A stretch of 64,000 nucleotides of DNA, from the NCBI GenBank assembly GCA_023376005.1, contig CM042156.1, forward strand, positions 50,785,221 to 50,849,220, in the 5' to 3' direction. The stretch comes from Doryteuthis pealeii (lineage: Eukaryota > Mollusca > Cephalopoda > Myopsida > Loliginidae). A program made the position numbers and the translations under genes. The number at the start of each line of letters is the position of its first letter. Positions within the stretch are counted from its first letter, which is position 1. The notes below the pieces were generated by a model. It was not told the origin of the DNA. It worked only from the letters and a program-made list of their open reading frames with translations, and ran no database searches. Of this stretch, positions 47,773 through 58,110 are shown one piece after another.

Positions 47773-48152
47773 TATTACGTAATGGGTGTGACATGGAGCC
47801 GTAAGGATGGCCTTATGTGTGGATTAGAACGGAAAAGTTTAAGTGATAATTTGGCATGGACACATGGAGTGGTTTGATTGGATTCGCGAATGGTACGTGG
47901 CGAAGGGGAGAAAAGAGGGGTGAGAGGTCAGAGTGAAAATTGAGTCTGGGAGAAGAGGCTGAAAGAGTAAGAAATGTTTTTTTTTTGTATTTGACAGTCG
48001 TGATTTTGGGGGAAAATAAAATTCTCTTGAGAAAAAGAAGCGGTCTTGTGTTGTTACTAAAAACTCTAAATGGCACAAGGCCAGATATCCTTCAGCCCCA
48101 AGCTGGTTCCTGACTCCAGAACTGGCAGTCAACTAAACAGCAGCCCCGCAAC
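47773..48152 (+). mobile_element. LTR-like family L, left member
   Basis: Starts TGTATTACGTAATGGG, contains GGGGGAAAATAAAATTCT then GTCTTGTGTTGTTACTAAAA, and ends near GCCCCGCAACCA. Terminal motifs and R-U5 pattern relate it to solo LTRs 1-4. No TSD found. Confidence 0.65.
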
Positions 48153-48244
48153 CAGGATTCTACTCTCTCCGATGTACTACTAGTAAAGAAATATTCAATA
48201 TATTTATCTCTGGACCGGTTCTACATCGGAGACGGTGGAATTCT

Positions 48245-48649
48245 TGTTGCTGGGCTAACTGTTCAGTTGACTGGAAGTTCTATGATGTTAAAGAGCCTGG
48301 AACCAGCTTGGAGCTGAGGACATCTTCTCTTGTACAATTTGGAGTTTTTCGTAATAACACAAGATTGCTTCCTTTCACTCATGAGTATTTTATTTCCCCC
48401 AGATCACAACTGCCGATAGCAAGATATTTCATGTCTAACCCCGTTAGCACATTCTGCCAGACTCAATTTTCAATTTCACCTCTCACTTCTCCTCTTTGCC
48501 ACTTCGCCATGTCTCATTCAATTGTCCAATTAAACCACGCCAAATCATCAGTTAAACTTTTCCGTTCTCCTGAGTTCGTGGCTAAAACTTTCGTACTAAT
48601 CCACACATCAGACCACCCTCACTGTTCACGCCACGCCCATTATGTAAGA
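48245..48649 (-). mobile_element. LTR-like family L, right member, inverted
   Basis: On minus starts CTTACATAATGGGCGTGGCG and ends CCCAGCAACA near 48245. It forms an inverted pair with 47773-48152, centred on a short palindromic spacer (TCTCCGATGTAC / CTACATCGGAGA). Confidence 0.68.
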
Positions 48650-49307
48650 ATCGTATCGAAAAAAGGATAAAGCATTATCCAGAGAAAGCTAAATTTACCT
48701 GCACCTTGCACCGGTGACAGTAGGAGGTATATATATATCACATCCTGTATAAACAGACTCTGAAATAAACAGATCTTTTGTGAATTGGGTTAAGGTAGAG
48801 AAAAAACATGGATGACTGAGAATCTATTCTTATTTTTTTTTTATTTTATTCTTATTCAGAGGATCGTAGACCTCGACAATGCAACAGAAGAATTCTAATT
48901 TCAAAATCTCCAACGAAATTCCATTTGATAAAAAAAAATGGTAAATTGTATTTTTAAAATATAAAAGTGTTAAAATACAGGAAAAAGTTTTTTTAAAAAT
49001 CATATTTCCACATTGTGAATATGAATGGAAATCGCATTGTCAGAATTCGTTTTTCGCGGAAGGCCCAATGAATCAATGAATATCCAAGAGACTTCCTTTT
49101 AATTATTTCCGCTCCCATATGTTACCGTTATGATTACTTCCGTTCATATATACTTCCGTTCTGATTACTTCCGCTTACATGTTTCCGTTATCCCCCCCCA
49201 CACCCACAAAAAAACCCTATACTTTAAATGTATTACAACATTGACAGTCTATATAAATATTTATATTTCAAGAATTTTTTACGATTACTTTTGTAAATAA
49301 CTTTCGG
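48650..49307. other. Unassigned sequence
   Basis: No gene or known repeat. Short C-rich tract at 49190-49205. Confidence 0.45.
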
Positions 49308-49840
49308 TGCAATTCGGATTTGTGCGTCCTGCTCTAAAAAAAAAAACGCTGTGGTGCCTGCTCAAAATCTGACCGGTGCTATTTATGAACTCTCTAGCTG
49401 TTTGAAGGCGTTTTTCTCGAAAAGTTAACACTATATGAAAGCGATATTTTACCAGCCCCACGTCTTTTCTCACAAGTAAATGTAAATATTTTAACCCCCG
49501 CCTTTGAAATATTTTTTAGCGGTTTGAAGGAATTTTTATCGACAAATAATTTTTTAGTGGCTTGAAGGCGTTAAAATCAACAAGTTCTTTTTTTTTTCTT
49601 TTTTAAATGTCACGTCATTTTTAATTCTTAAAATCTTTTTTCGGTGTTTTCATTTTATTTTAATTCATAAAATCAGTCACGTATTTTTAAATACACACGA
49701 CCGAATTTCAAAAATACAAACAATTAATACATGTTTATTGTATTAATTGTTTGAAGTACAAATGAAATATCGGGTCAGATTTTGAGCAGACTCCGCTTAG
49801 CTTTTTTAGGGCAGGAGGCCAGGACGCAGGAATGCGATAT
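49308..49840. repeat. Foldback with 70-bp arms
   Basis: GCGTCCTGCTCTAAAAAA...GCTCAAAATCTGACC (49323-49373) is inverted at 49774-49825. The loop is AT-rich. Confidence 0.75.
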
Positions 49841-49884
49841 GCCCCTAACTCTCTCATCTTTACCATAAAAGATGTGGGACATAT

Positions 49885-50100
49885 AGTGGCACCTTGACTT
49901 ACGAATGTCTCAACTTACGAGTTTTCCGAGTTACGAGCTGTCACTCGATCAATTATTCGCTTTGTGTTGCGAGCTAAAATTTAAAGTTTGTGAGAGTTCA
50001 GATACGATTATGTTAATAAATTCAGAAATTTTTAAGTTTCCAAAGTTTTTAAGTCAAAGAAAATGTTATTCGTAAAAGAATAAACATTAAAACATTACAG
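49885..50100. mobile_element. DNA-transposon-like fragment
   Basis: Phrases CACCTTGACTTACGAATG, CTCAACTTACGAG and CGAGTTACGAGC resemble the near-tandem ends of Tc1/mariner-pogo (Tigger-like) non-autonomous elements. Low certainty. Confidence 0.35.
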
Positions 50101-50137
50101 CACATAATTCAGTACATTCTACATTATTATGTCAGGG

Positions 50138-50390
50138 CCGGTTTAGCTTAGTTGGTAGAGCGTTCGGCTAGACACCACAAGGTTCATAGTTCGATACCGG
50201 CCCTCGCCAACTCAGCGTATGAGCAGCACAGGGATCCATGCGGTAAAGTTACGCGCTGATGGTAGGTGTGGCGCTCCACCTCAGACGCAAAAACAATCTC
50301 CTTGGTCTAGTGCTAGTGAAAATGGGATAGACTCCCTCGCTGTCTGGCTGATACCGCTTTAGGCCACCCCGATGACTTTACTTTACTCAC
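50138..50390 (+). mobile_element. SINE-C
   Basis: GGCCGGTTTAGCTTAGTTGG (A box), GTTCGATACC (about 50191, B box), body as at 12018. Well preserved. Confidence 0.9.
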
Positions 50391-50439
50391 TTAGGTCTTT
50401 TATAAAAATACTGGGAGGAGGAACTGCCAGGAGCGATGA

Positions 50440-50495
50440 CCGATAGCGACAATTGGTGTTATAGAATCATGGAAATCAGTGCTATCAGCATGACT

Positions 50496-50535
<40 letters not shown>

Positions 50536-51735
50536 AAAACCTTCACTGTGGCATTAGTTGAGGTTATAAAATGAATAAGGCCGGGGAGCCAGTGGCTTCG
50601 GCCTGGATCTTAGTAGAAGTTAATAACGATGATCCCAGGGGACCATCCCCCCGCCAACACCTGCCCCCTCGATTTAAAGGAGCAGGGCTGGGTTTATTGC
50701 CCAGTGTCTAAGGCGCCCCCTTGAAGAGGAATGCCGATAAGATCAACGCATTTTTTTACACCCGCCACCCATGAGTCTCGGCTTGTGGGTGGTCCCACAT
50801 TAATAGGGCCTTGTGCCTAATCCGTACACGTGGGGTACGTGGTAAATAACGATAAATTGTTTGAGGAAGTTGCAACGATGTGTTTTTCTGTAAAAATCTT
50901 CGAGAGCAATAACAAATAGGGATGGATGTCAAGAAAGAGTCATAGGAATCCATGCTGCCGGCATCACTTGATGATGATGAGGACAATGATGATGATGATG
51001 ATGAAAACCCTCACTTGTAAAAACATGATATTAGTTGAGGATATAAAATGAATAACGATAAATTGTTTGAGGAAATTGCAACGATGAGTTTTTCTGTAAA
51101 AAATCTTCGAGAGCAATAACAAATAGGGATGGATGTCGAGAAAGAGTCAGAGGAATCCATGCTGCTGGCATCACTTGATGATGATGAGGACAATGATGAT
51201 GATGAAAACCCTCACTTATAAAAAGCATGACATTAGTTGAGGATATAAAATGAATAACGATAAATTGCTTGAGGAAATTGAAACGATTTGTTTTTCTGTA
51301 AAAGTCTTCGAGAGCAATAACAAATAGGGATGGATGTCAAGAAAGAGTCAGAGGAATCCATGCTGCTGGCATCACTTGATGATGATGAGGACAATGATGA
51401 TGATGATGATGATGAAAACCCTCACTTATAAAAAAATGATATTAGTTGAGGATATAAAATGAATAACGATAAAATGTTTGAGGAAATTTCAACGATGAGT
51501 TTTTCTGTAAAAATCTTCGAGAGCAATAACAAATAGGGATGGATGTCAAAAAAGAGTCACAGGAATCCATGCTGCTGGCATCCCTTGATGATGATGAGGA
51601 CAATGATGATGATGATGATGAAAACCCTCACTCATAAAAAGCATGGCATTAGTTGAGGATACAAAATGAATAACGATAAATTGTTTGAGGAAATTGTTTG
51701 CAACGATGTGTTTTTCTGTAAACATCTTCATAAAA
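50440..51735 (+). repeat. Tandem array, about 205-bp unit
   Basis: Units near 50440-51003 (interrupted), 51004-51207, 51208-51412, 51413-51622 and a partial one to 51735. Each has AATAACGATAAATTGTTTGA, GAGAGCAATAACAAATAGGG, ATCCATGCTGCTGGCATC and a GAT run of variable length. Ser/His-rich frames come from the GAT runs. Confidence 0.92.
50579..50842 (+). mobile_element. Family K element inside the 205-bp array
   Basis: Interrupts the first unit between AATGAATAA and AATAACGAT, giving a short AATAA duplication. Contains GCAGGGCTGGGTTTATTGCC. Other copies at 53761 and 60769. Confidence 0.75.
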
Positions 51736-52170
51736 TGCTGAATTTAAATTCCTCGTATTTTGTTCTTTGTCGTTTTTTGTTATTGGCATAAGATGAAAAG
51801 ATATCGAACAAATCAGAGAAGTAGAGCAGTCGTTTGTCAGTTTGCCTTTGCAATCATCTAAGATCATCGGTCTAACAAGGAAGCTCGATGAAAAGAAAAC
51901 TCCTGATTAGAAGTAGAAAAAAAAAACAAAATGGCGGTCAGTGACATCGTGTGATTGCCTCAATTCCAAAAAAACAAATTAAAGTATCTGCTTGGGTGGA
52001 AATTGAGGAAATTCAGTGAAAATTAGGCGTTTTTATAGAAACAAGATTCATATGAAGGAATAATTTCGATCTGCCAATTCTCTTGTAGGGATACATGAAA
52101 TTTGGTATTTATGGGAATTCAAAGCCTATGCAAAAACAAAAAACGATTCTCTCATAGAAGTAAGATTAAG

Positions 52171-52171
<1 letters not shown>
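51736..52171. other. Unassigned, mostly unique
   Basis: Includes AAAATGGCGGTCAG (51928-51941), a YY1-like motif common at core promoters; no other promoter evidence. No gene recognised. Confidence 0.35.
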
Positions 52172-52244
<73 letters not shown>

Positions 52245-52246
52245 TT

Positions 52247-52286
<40 letters not shown>

Positions 52287-52294
52287 TTCTCTCC

Positions 52295-52325
<31 letters not shown>

Positions 52326-52342
52326 CTCTCTCTCGCTCTTTT

Positions 52343-52382
<40 letters not shown>

Positions 52383-52413
52383 ATATATATATATATATAT
52401 ATTATATATAATT
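52172..52413. repeat. Long CT array then TA
   Basis: About 200 bp of CT with TTCTCTTT interruptions, then TA repeats. Confidence 0.95.
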
Positions 52414-52439
52414 TACCTAAGGAATTACACCCAACTTAG

Positions 52440-52640
52440 TTAACGTAGGGTAGGGTCCTGATAAAATCATTTCAATTTGATTGAAACCATGGGAGACCCT
52501 TTATTATCCATCTATCAATAATATCATTAGTATTATAACTGCTCTATATTTTTAATATATTGAGCACTTTTGGATTATTTACTGATGCCACCGCGACGGA
52601 AAAGTTAAAGCGGCAATTGGATACTATATATATATATATA
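52440..52640 (+). repeat. Family J copy 2
   Basis: Matches the segment upstream of the PLE: GAAACCATGG, GCTCTATATTTTTAATATA, GAGCACTTTTGG and CAATTGGATACTATATAT. Ends in a TA array. Confidence 0.8.
52453..52499 (+). ncRNA. Inactivated hammerhead, family J
   Basis: Stem I GGGTC/GACCC (52453-52457, 52495-52499); core CTGATAA (52458-52464; G8 replaced by A); stem II AATC/GATT; GAAA (52483-52486); palindromic stem III CCATGG (52487-52492); cleavage pair GA instead of TA. Fold kept, catalysis probably lost. Confidence 0.7.
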
Positions 52641-52883
52641 TAAAATCGCCTGTTGTTTACTGACTTGAGTTCTCTGGTGATTGTAAAAACGTATATCCTG
52701 TAAGTATGTATCAATTAATTGTTCACCCCGGCCCCACAGTCACTGACGGCCGTAAGTGTAAGGAACTTGGCAGACGAAAATTCTATCGGGTTTCGTTCTC
52801 AGCTAGAAGTAGCTGTTAAAAAAATTCTAGCCACACTGATGAGACGCAAACGTCGAATCACATGTCTGTGGATGACTGATTAT

Positions 52884-52926
<43 letters not shown>

Positions 52927-53023
52927 GAGAATAAATGAGAAAAGTATTGGCATGAAAAGGTGCTCAATGCTAATAGAGCAGAGCAGATTTATAATCAGTA
53001 GTAATGATATTATGGATGATTTG
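52641..53023. other. Unassigned; TA array
   Basis: TA array 52880-52922. AAAGGTGCTCAATGC (about 52958) is the inverse of the GAGCAC module. Nothing else seen. Confidence 0.5.
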
Positions 53024-53069
53024 GACTCATAACTTAAAGTTTCATGGTTATGCAATCCTCAGATGAGTC
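53024..53069 (-). ncRNA. Hammerhead ribozyme, left arm of palindrome
   Basis: On minus: stem I GACTCAT (53069-53063) with ATGAGTC (53030-53024), 7 bp; core CTGAGGA (53062-53056; N7 is G, permitted); weak stem II of about 12 nt; GAAA (53043-53040); stem III CTTTAAG; TT cleavage site. The strong stem I supports a real hammerhead; weak stem II is the caveat. Confidence 0.72.
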
Positions 53070-53162
53070 AAATGTTGAGTAGTCAAATGGTTGAGATCTT
53101 TAAAAAAACCAGTTTTTTAAAAAATCTCAACCATTTGACTACTGGTTTTTAAGATCTCATTT

Positions 53163-53208
53163 GACTCATCTGAGGACTGCATAACCATGAAAATTTAAGT
53201 TATGAGTC
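53163..53208 (+). ncRNA. Hammerhead ribozyme, right arm of palindrome
   Basis: On plus: stem I GACTCAT/ATGAGTC (53163-53169, 53202-53208); core CTGAGGA (53170-53176); GAAA (53189-53192); stem III ATTTAAG; TT. Mirror of 53024-53069, so transcripts from either strand carry one copy. The arms 52990-53100 and 53120-53240 form a long inverted repeat. Confidence 0.72.
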
Positions 53209-53240
53209 CAAATCATCCGTAATATTATTACTACTGATTA

Positions 53241-53499
53241 TATATATATATATACGTCATTTCGCTATTATGAATTTATTTCGTCCTGTAACTCATTAAA
53301 TGAGCTCAGTTTTGGTAGACAACCATTACATAATAAGAACAATAATTTGAAGAGGAGGTGATCTACTGACGTTGTAAAAAGAGAAAGAAAAAAGACCTTT
53401 CCTTTTTTTCCCATTCAAATATAATTTCTTGTCTATTATGTAATGAATGTCTGATGAAACTGGACTCAATAAATGAAAAGTTCTTCTTTAGAAATAAAA
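53241..53499. other. Unassigned sequence
   Basis: Nothing recognised. Confidence 0.4.
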
Positions 53500-53690
53500 A
53501 ACAAAAGTCACAAGAGCGGCCTAATAGAGTCTTTCTCATTTTCCCGAGTGCTAGACAACTACCATCAGCTCTTCACTTTACCACACAGATCTCTGTGCTA
53601 CTCATTTGCTGAGTTGGCGAGAACCGGAATAATGGACCTTGTGATTTCTAGGCGGACGCTCTACTGACTGAGCCTAGTCCCATTAAAATT
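53500..53690 (-). mobile_element. SINE-C, internally deleted
   Basis: Head at 53650-53690 (plus: GCTCTACTGACTGAGC). The body jumps from TAGACAAC to TACCATCAGC, so the middle is deleted. Confidence 0.78.
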
Positions 53691-54190
53691 GATGTATTAC
53701 CACCCCCTAAAAACAAGATTGGACCCTGAAAGGTACTACGATTCAACTAGAACTTGGAGTTTATTTGTCTCATACCCTACCTGTATGGACTGGGCACCAG
53801 GCCTCGTTTTATCACAAGCCGAAGCTAATGGGTAGGAGAGAACAAAAATTGCGTCGATCCTTTCGGCATTCACCCTCAAGGGGGCGCCTCAGGCGCTGGG
53901 TAATAAACCCAGCTTTGCCCCCAAGGAGGGCAGGTATTGCCTGGAGGGATAGCCCCCTGGGATCGACGCTAGTAATTTAACACAACACACCGGTCCAGTG
54001 GCCGAAGCTCACCGGACCCCCACCCCGAAGGACGGTTTGTGAGTGCCTAGAACTGGGAGTAATATCAACAAAGGATTGATCTCACACTCCCCAAAATTCC
54101 AGAACTGCTAGATACAGTTTAGTGTCATATTAGAACACCTTTTTTGTAGGGAGGCTGTCAAATCCACTCTGCAAGAATGCAATCAGTATA
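53691..54190 (+). repeat. Family A copy split by family K
   Basis: 5' part ATTGGACCCTGAAAGGTACT; 3' part AACTGCTAGATACAGTTTAG. Interrupted by K at 53761-54050. Confidence 0.75.
53761..54050 (-). mobile_element. Family K, 290 bp with 10-bp TSD
   Basis: Flanked by AACTTGGAGT (53751-53760) and AACTGGGAGT (54051-54060), one mismatch. Contains GCGTCGATCC, GGCGCCTCAG and GGGATCGACGC. A TSD of about 10 bp suggests retroposition; no clear Pol III boxes seen. Confidence 0.82.
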
Positions 54191-54269
54191 TTCCAGACAA
54201 TGTTGGCAAGGTGGTTACAGTTTTAATGCTCAAGAGTTTGATAAAGAATAATACTTAATAATGAAAGTA

Positions 54270-54321
<52 letters not shown>

Positions 54322-54542
54322 ATTTGTATGATATGAAGTATATAGAGTGTCGCAATACAAATACTAACTAGTATGTGAATAATTCAATATGAATAAATGT
54401 ACGTTTATATATACGAGTCTGTGCTACAGTATATACATTTCTGTTGCTTACCAAGTATGTATGTATGTATATATATATACGTAAGCGTTCATAGTTTCAA
54501 CCGTAACCGGTTTGTATACAAACACATCAGAGGGATGAAATA
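54191..54542. other. CT-TA array and unassigned flank
   Basis: CT-TA array 54269-54319. TATGTATGTATGTA run near 54455. The hammerhead repeat begins around 54480. Confidence 0.6.
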
Positions 54543-54586
54543 AGTATCCTGACGAAGGCAAAAGCCTGAAACCTTAGGTAGATGCT
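54543..54586 (+). ncRNA. Type-I hammerhead ribozyme
   Basis: Stem I AGTATC/GATGCT (54543-54548, 54581-54586; one G-U); core CTGACGA (54549-54555; N7 is C, permitted); stem II AGGC-AAAA-GCCT (54556-54567); GAAA (54568-54571); stem III CCTTAGG (54572-54578); TA, predicted cleavage after A54580. All invariant core bases are present. GAGCACTTTATTT (about 54643) follows. Best preserved together with 14326-14367. Confidence 0.88.
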
Positions 54587-54678
54587 CACTAAAACATCTG
54601 TATAAACAGTTACATCTAATAAATAATGTTCTTACATTTGTAATTGAGCACTTTATTTCATCTCGGAAAAAATTACCA

Positions 54679-54738
<60 letters not shown>

Positions 54739-54939
54739 TTCTTTCATGATATCGAAGTACATTCGTACTAAAATGCAAAATATATAAGTCTATATGTTTT
54801 TACGTATCAGAAATTAAGAGAAAGGGGGGGGGGAATGAGCGAGATAGAGAGAGAGAGAGGGGCAAAGAGAGAATGAGTGAGAGAGAGAGAAAGAGGCAAA
54901 GAGAGAATGAGTGAGAGAGAGAAAGGGGCAAAGAGAATG

Positions 54940-54971
<32 letters not shown>

Positions 54972-54986
54972 TAGAGAAGAGAGAGA
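54679..54986. repeat. TA-TG array and GA-rich tract
   Basis: TA-TG array 54679-54737, short unique gap, then GA-rich 54819-54986. Confidence 0.9.
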
Positions 54987-55438
54987 GTGGGTATCGTTTG
55001 TAGCATTCTTTGAGTTTGTGATCGTGTATGTTCGAAACAAGAAGGCTATATGTCTATAAAGAGAGACTAATGCGTTTTATATAAGAGTCTGTATGAGTTA
55101 AAATGACTAACAGTTACACCCAAATAAGTCCAAAAGACGGTACCTAAGTCTGAGGGGGCGGGGTGGCGTGAAGGGTAGACAAGACGAAATCGAAGGAGTT
55201 TCACGTCTCAAAACCTGCCCATTTCTTTTACTGCTCAACTATTCCCGCCAGTCGCCCACTTCCTGCTACGCCGTCACCTCCCATCCACCCTCAGCCCGAC
55301 CCGTAGAAGCCACAGACAATGGTAGAAAATTTAGAAGATGCGAACCAGACTTTTGGGTCGATACAACAAGCGAATCATTCAGATCAATGTGCGAATGGAA
55401 ACGGTTATATATCTGATTGTGTGTCGATGGGTGAGAGT

Positions 55439-55478
<40 letters not shown>

Positions 55479-55721
55479 AGAGAAGAGAAGGAGAGAGACG
55501 GCATTTTTACGATTACGGTTAATAATATATGCCAATTGATTGTCTATTCACATCGAGAATGGAAGATTATTTAGCACCTCTGTCTGTAACGCTTACATGA
55601 ATATTCCACCGATACCTGTCTGTCTGACCTCACCCAGTGCATCGTGATCTGTCTGTCTGTCTTTCTTTTTTTTGCGCGGGCAACGTTCTCTAGAGGCGTA
55701 AGTTTTATGTACGAGAAAAGA

Positions 55722-55722
<1 letters not shown>
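54987..55722. other. Unassigned; GA array
   Basis: 55160-55430 is less AT-rich than average and open for 82 codons on plus (55168-55416), but with no recognisable domain. GA array 55438-55500. Confidence 0.4.
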
Positions 55723-55781
<59 letters not shown>

Positions 55782-56155
55782 TCTGCAACATATCTCTATT
55801 TCGGAAGCTCAGGACATCCAGGTGCATGCCAACACACAGACCCCAACACACACATGAGCATACATACACGCACACACATGCGTACACGCACACACACACA
55901 CATGTGCACACACATGCGCGCGCACACACACACATGCACACACATGCGCGCACACACAAACACACACCTATGCGCACACAATGCAAGTTCATGCCTGTGA
56001 GTTAGGGGAGAGAGAGAGAGAGACAGAGAGAGAAAATAATGATTGATTCATTGGTTTTAAAGGCATGTCAGCTCATATAGGGTTATTTTATGCCTAGAGG
56101 TAAGGGAATCGCGTTTATTGTACTTTTACTTTTCTGTTTTTGGTGAGCAGGATGT
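55723..56155. repeat. TA and CA-rich arrays, family A scrap
   Basis: TA array 55723-55775; CACA/TGCG-rich stretch 55838-55982; family A fragment 56055-56110 (GGCATGTCAGCTCATATAGG). His/Cys-rich frames are artefacts. Confidence 0.8.
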
Positions 56156-56656
56156 CTAGAAAGATAAACTGTTTTCTAAAGAGGGTTTCGAAATTTTCGT
56201 AACACCGGCGGGGTGACTGGGTTTATTCCCCCTACAAAGACTAATCTTCTTGACTTTGTCTTGGGGGTTATCTAACAAGATCTCTTTTGACAGTATTCGT
56301 TTTGTCGGACACGACAAAGATAATGACCATTTCATGCCTTTGAAATCTTGAATTGTAGACTTAATATTCTTGGACAGGTCCGGTTTTCTCTCAACATCCC
56401 CCTCCCCTTTCAATTATATGGCTACTGTGACATCAGCATCAGGTGAAATTTTATCCTCCACTTTTTGACAAGAACCTGCACTAGATAACTGAGATTTAGG
56501 TTCCATCTCTTGACCGCTCTCCGATGATTCACCAGGCGAATTGCCATCTATGGGGGCCCGTGATTTCTCTTCTTGAGCGGCTGGTGGATTGATAGTCTGT
56601 TTTTTATTTACTTTTACCGATTCCTCTTCAATAGGAAATTCCTTAAGCACTTTCAT
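56156..56656 (-). pseudogene. Unrecognised coding-like frame with one stop
   Basis: Minus strand, one frame from 56656 to 56156, about 166 codons interrupted by a single TAA at about 56416-56414. The first part is hydrophilic and Ser/Glu-rich (VLKEFPIEEESVKVNKK; GNSPGESSESGQEMEPK). The second is basic with MKWSLSLSCPTKRI and DNPQDKVKKISLCRGNK. Composition looks protein-coding and the region is less AT-rich than its flanks. No domain recognised; candidates are a host exon or processed pseudogene, or an ORF1-like retroelement piece. Confidence 0.45.
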
Positions 56657-57173
56657 AATAATACCATTAAGAATATATATCTGGAACGCGTTCAGTTTAT
56701 CTTTTATCGTTATTGGATTCTAATTTGTATTTTATTTAGATTTTATTATTATAGATTTTATTTTGTGTATAATTATGATTGTACCAAATCAATTCCTCTC
56801 TTTCTATGCATCACACTTGTACCATCTTGTACCATTTTAGTTAAGAACTATTTTGGAATATCATCATAGGGCAGTGCTTTACAGACCAGTCTCTGTTGTA
56901 AATTTGATTCTCATAGAAGATCCCACATGTATGGCCTTGTGCCAGACTATGCTAAACATTTCTCAGTATGGATCATACAATTTCAAATCAATTGAAATCA
57001 GTTCCATCAGTACAAATACCCTTGCATTTAAGAATTTTAGATGAATATTCAACAAAGTCCTGCACATTTTAACTTCTCTGTTAGACTTGAGCATTTTAAA
57101 AAATCATCTTGGATATTCCCTTAAACAATGAAGTAATTCCTTGTAGAAATACACACACACACACAAACACACA

Positions 57174-57219
<46 letters not shown>

Positions 57220-57486
57220 AATTGTATTGTGCCTTCATTTTTATTCAGTTCGTGATTTCTGTACTATATGCTTCCTGTGGGTCAATAAGTTGGATTTTGT
57301 CAACTCCCTAGCTTTTCGAGACATCCTTCTAACTAAGAATATCGACAAGTCACAATTCAAAGTCTACCATAAACCCAAAAAACGACCACATACGTTTTTA
57401 CCATAATACCAACAACAAAACAGGAATTATAATAGTATATATCTTACAACCCTCCCGCATTTCTATTTTTGTGGAATTGTTCCTTA
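56657..57486. other. Unassigned AT-rich; ATT array
   Basis: (ATT)n at 57177-57219 preceded by a short CA run. No gene recognised. Confidence 0.5.
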
Positions 57487-57870
57487 AGATTAGTATTATC
57501 TGCGTTATTCGGACTATTGTCCCCATCTTCATTGTTATTTGTACAACGTTTCGGCTGATGTGACCTCCGGCCTTCTTCAGGTATTTCTTGTCGGACTCGG
57601 GAACCTTCTCGGACTCGGGAACCTTCTTATGGTTAGCGGAATGAGAACAGGATATCCCCGTGGAATAAATAAAGGGTTAGATTCAAAGTTTCCGTGATGG
57701 CTTCCGAATACGACAAGAAAGTTCCCGAGTTCGAAAAGAAGGTTCCCGAGTCCGAGAGTCCGACAAGAAATAACTGAAGAAGGCCGGAGGGTATATCGGC
57801 CGAAACGTTCTACAAATAACAATGAAGAAGGGTACAATAGTCGGAATAACGCAGATAATACTAATCTTCA
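57487..57870. repeat. Family M inverted pair
   Basis: Arms 57487-57620 and 57735-57870 (GTATTATCTGCGTTATTCGG and inverse). The spacer keeps part of the M body (ATATCCCCGTGGAATAAAT). Confidence 0.87.
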
Positions 57871-58110
57871 AGCCTCATCTCAAACATTCAGAGAAATTGT
57901 TCCTTAAGAGTTTTTTTTTGTACACAGTTACAGGATATCAAGTCGTCCAATCTAATACAAGTAAGTTGTATATGGTTGTACGGTTTCAAATAGTCCCATC
58001 TAATACTAATAATTTATACGCAATTATATGGTTTGAAATAATTATTTTTACTTAACAAAAACCATGTTTTCAAACAGCTATATAGTATCAAGTATTTTTA
58101 TTTAACACCA
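57871..58110. other. Unassigned AT-rich sequence
   Basis: Short local repeats of TCTAATAC type; nothing recognised. Confidence 0.4.

Noticed and set aside
50440..51735. CRISPR-like array
   Set aside because: Units are about 205 bp without short spacers; a eukaryotic tandem repeat.
55796..56005. His/Cys-rich peptide on both strands
   Set aside because: CA/TG-rich low-complexity sequence.
56414..56416. RNA editing rescuing the in-frame TAA
   Set aside because: Two adjacent A-to-I changes would be needed and there is no RNA evidence; a pseudogene is simpler.
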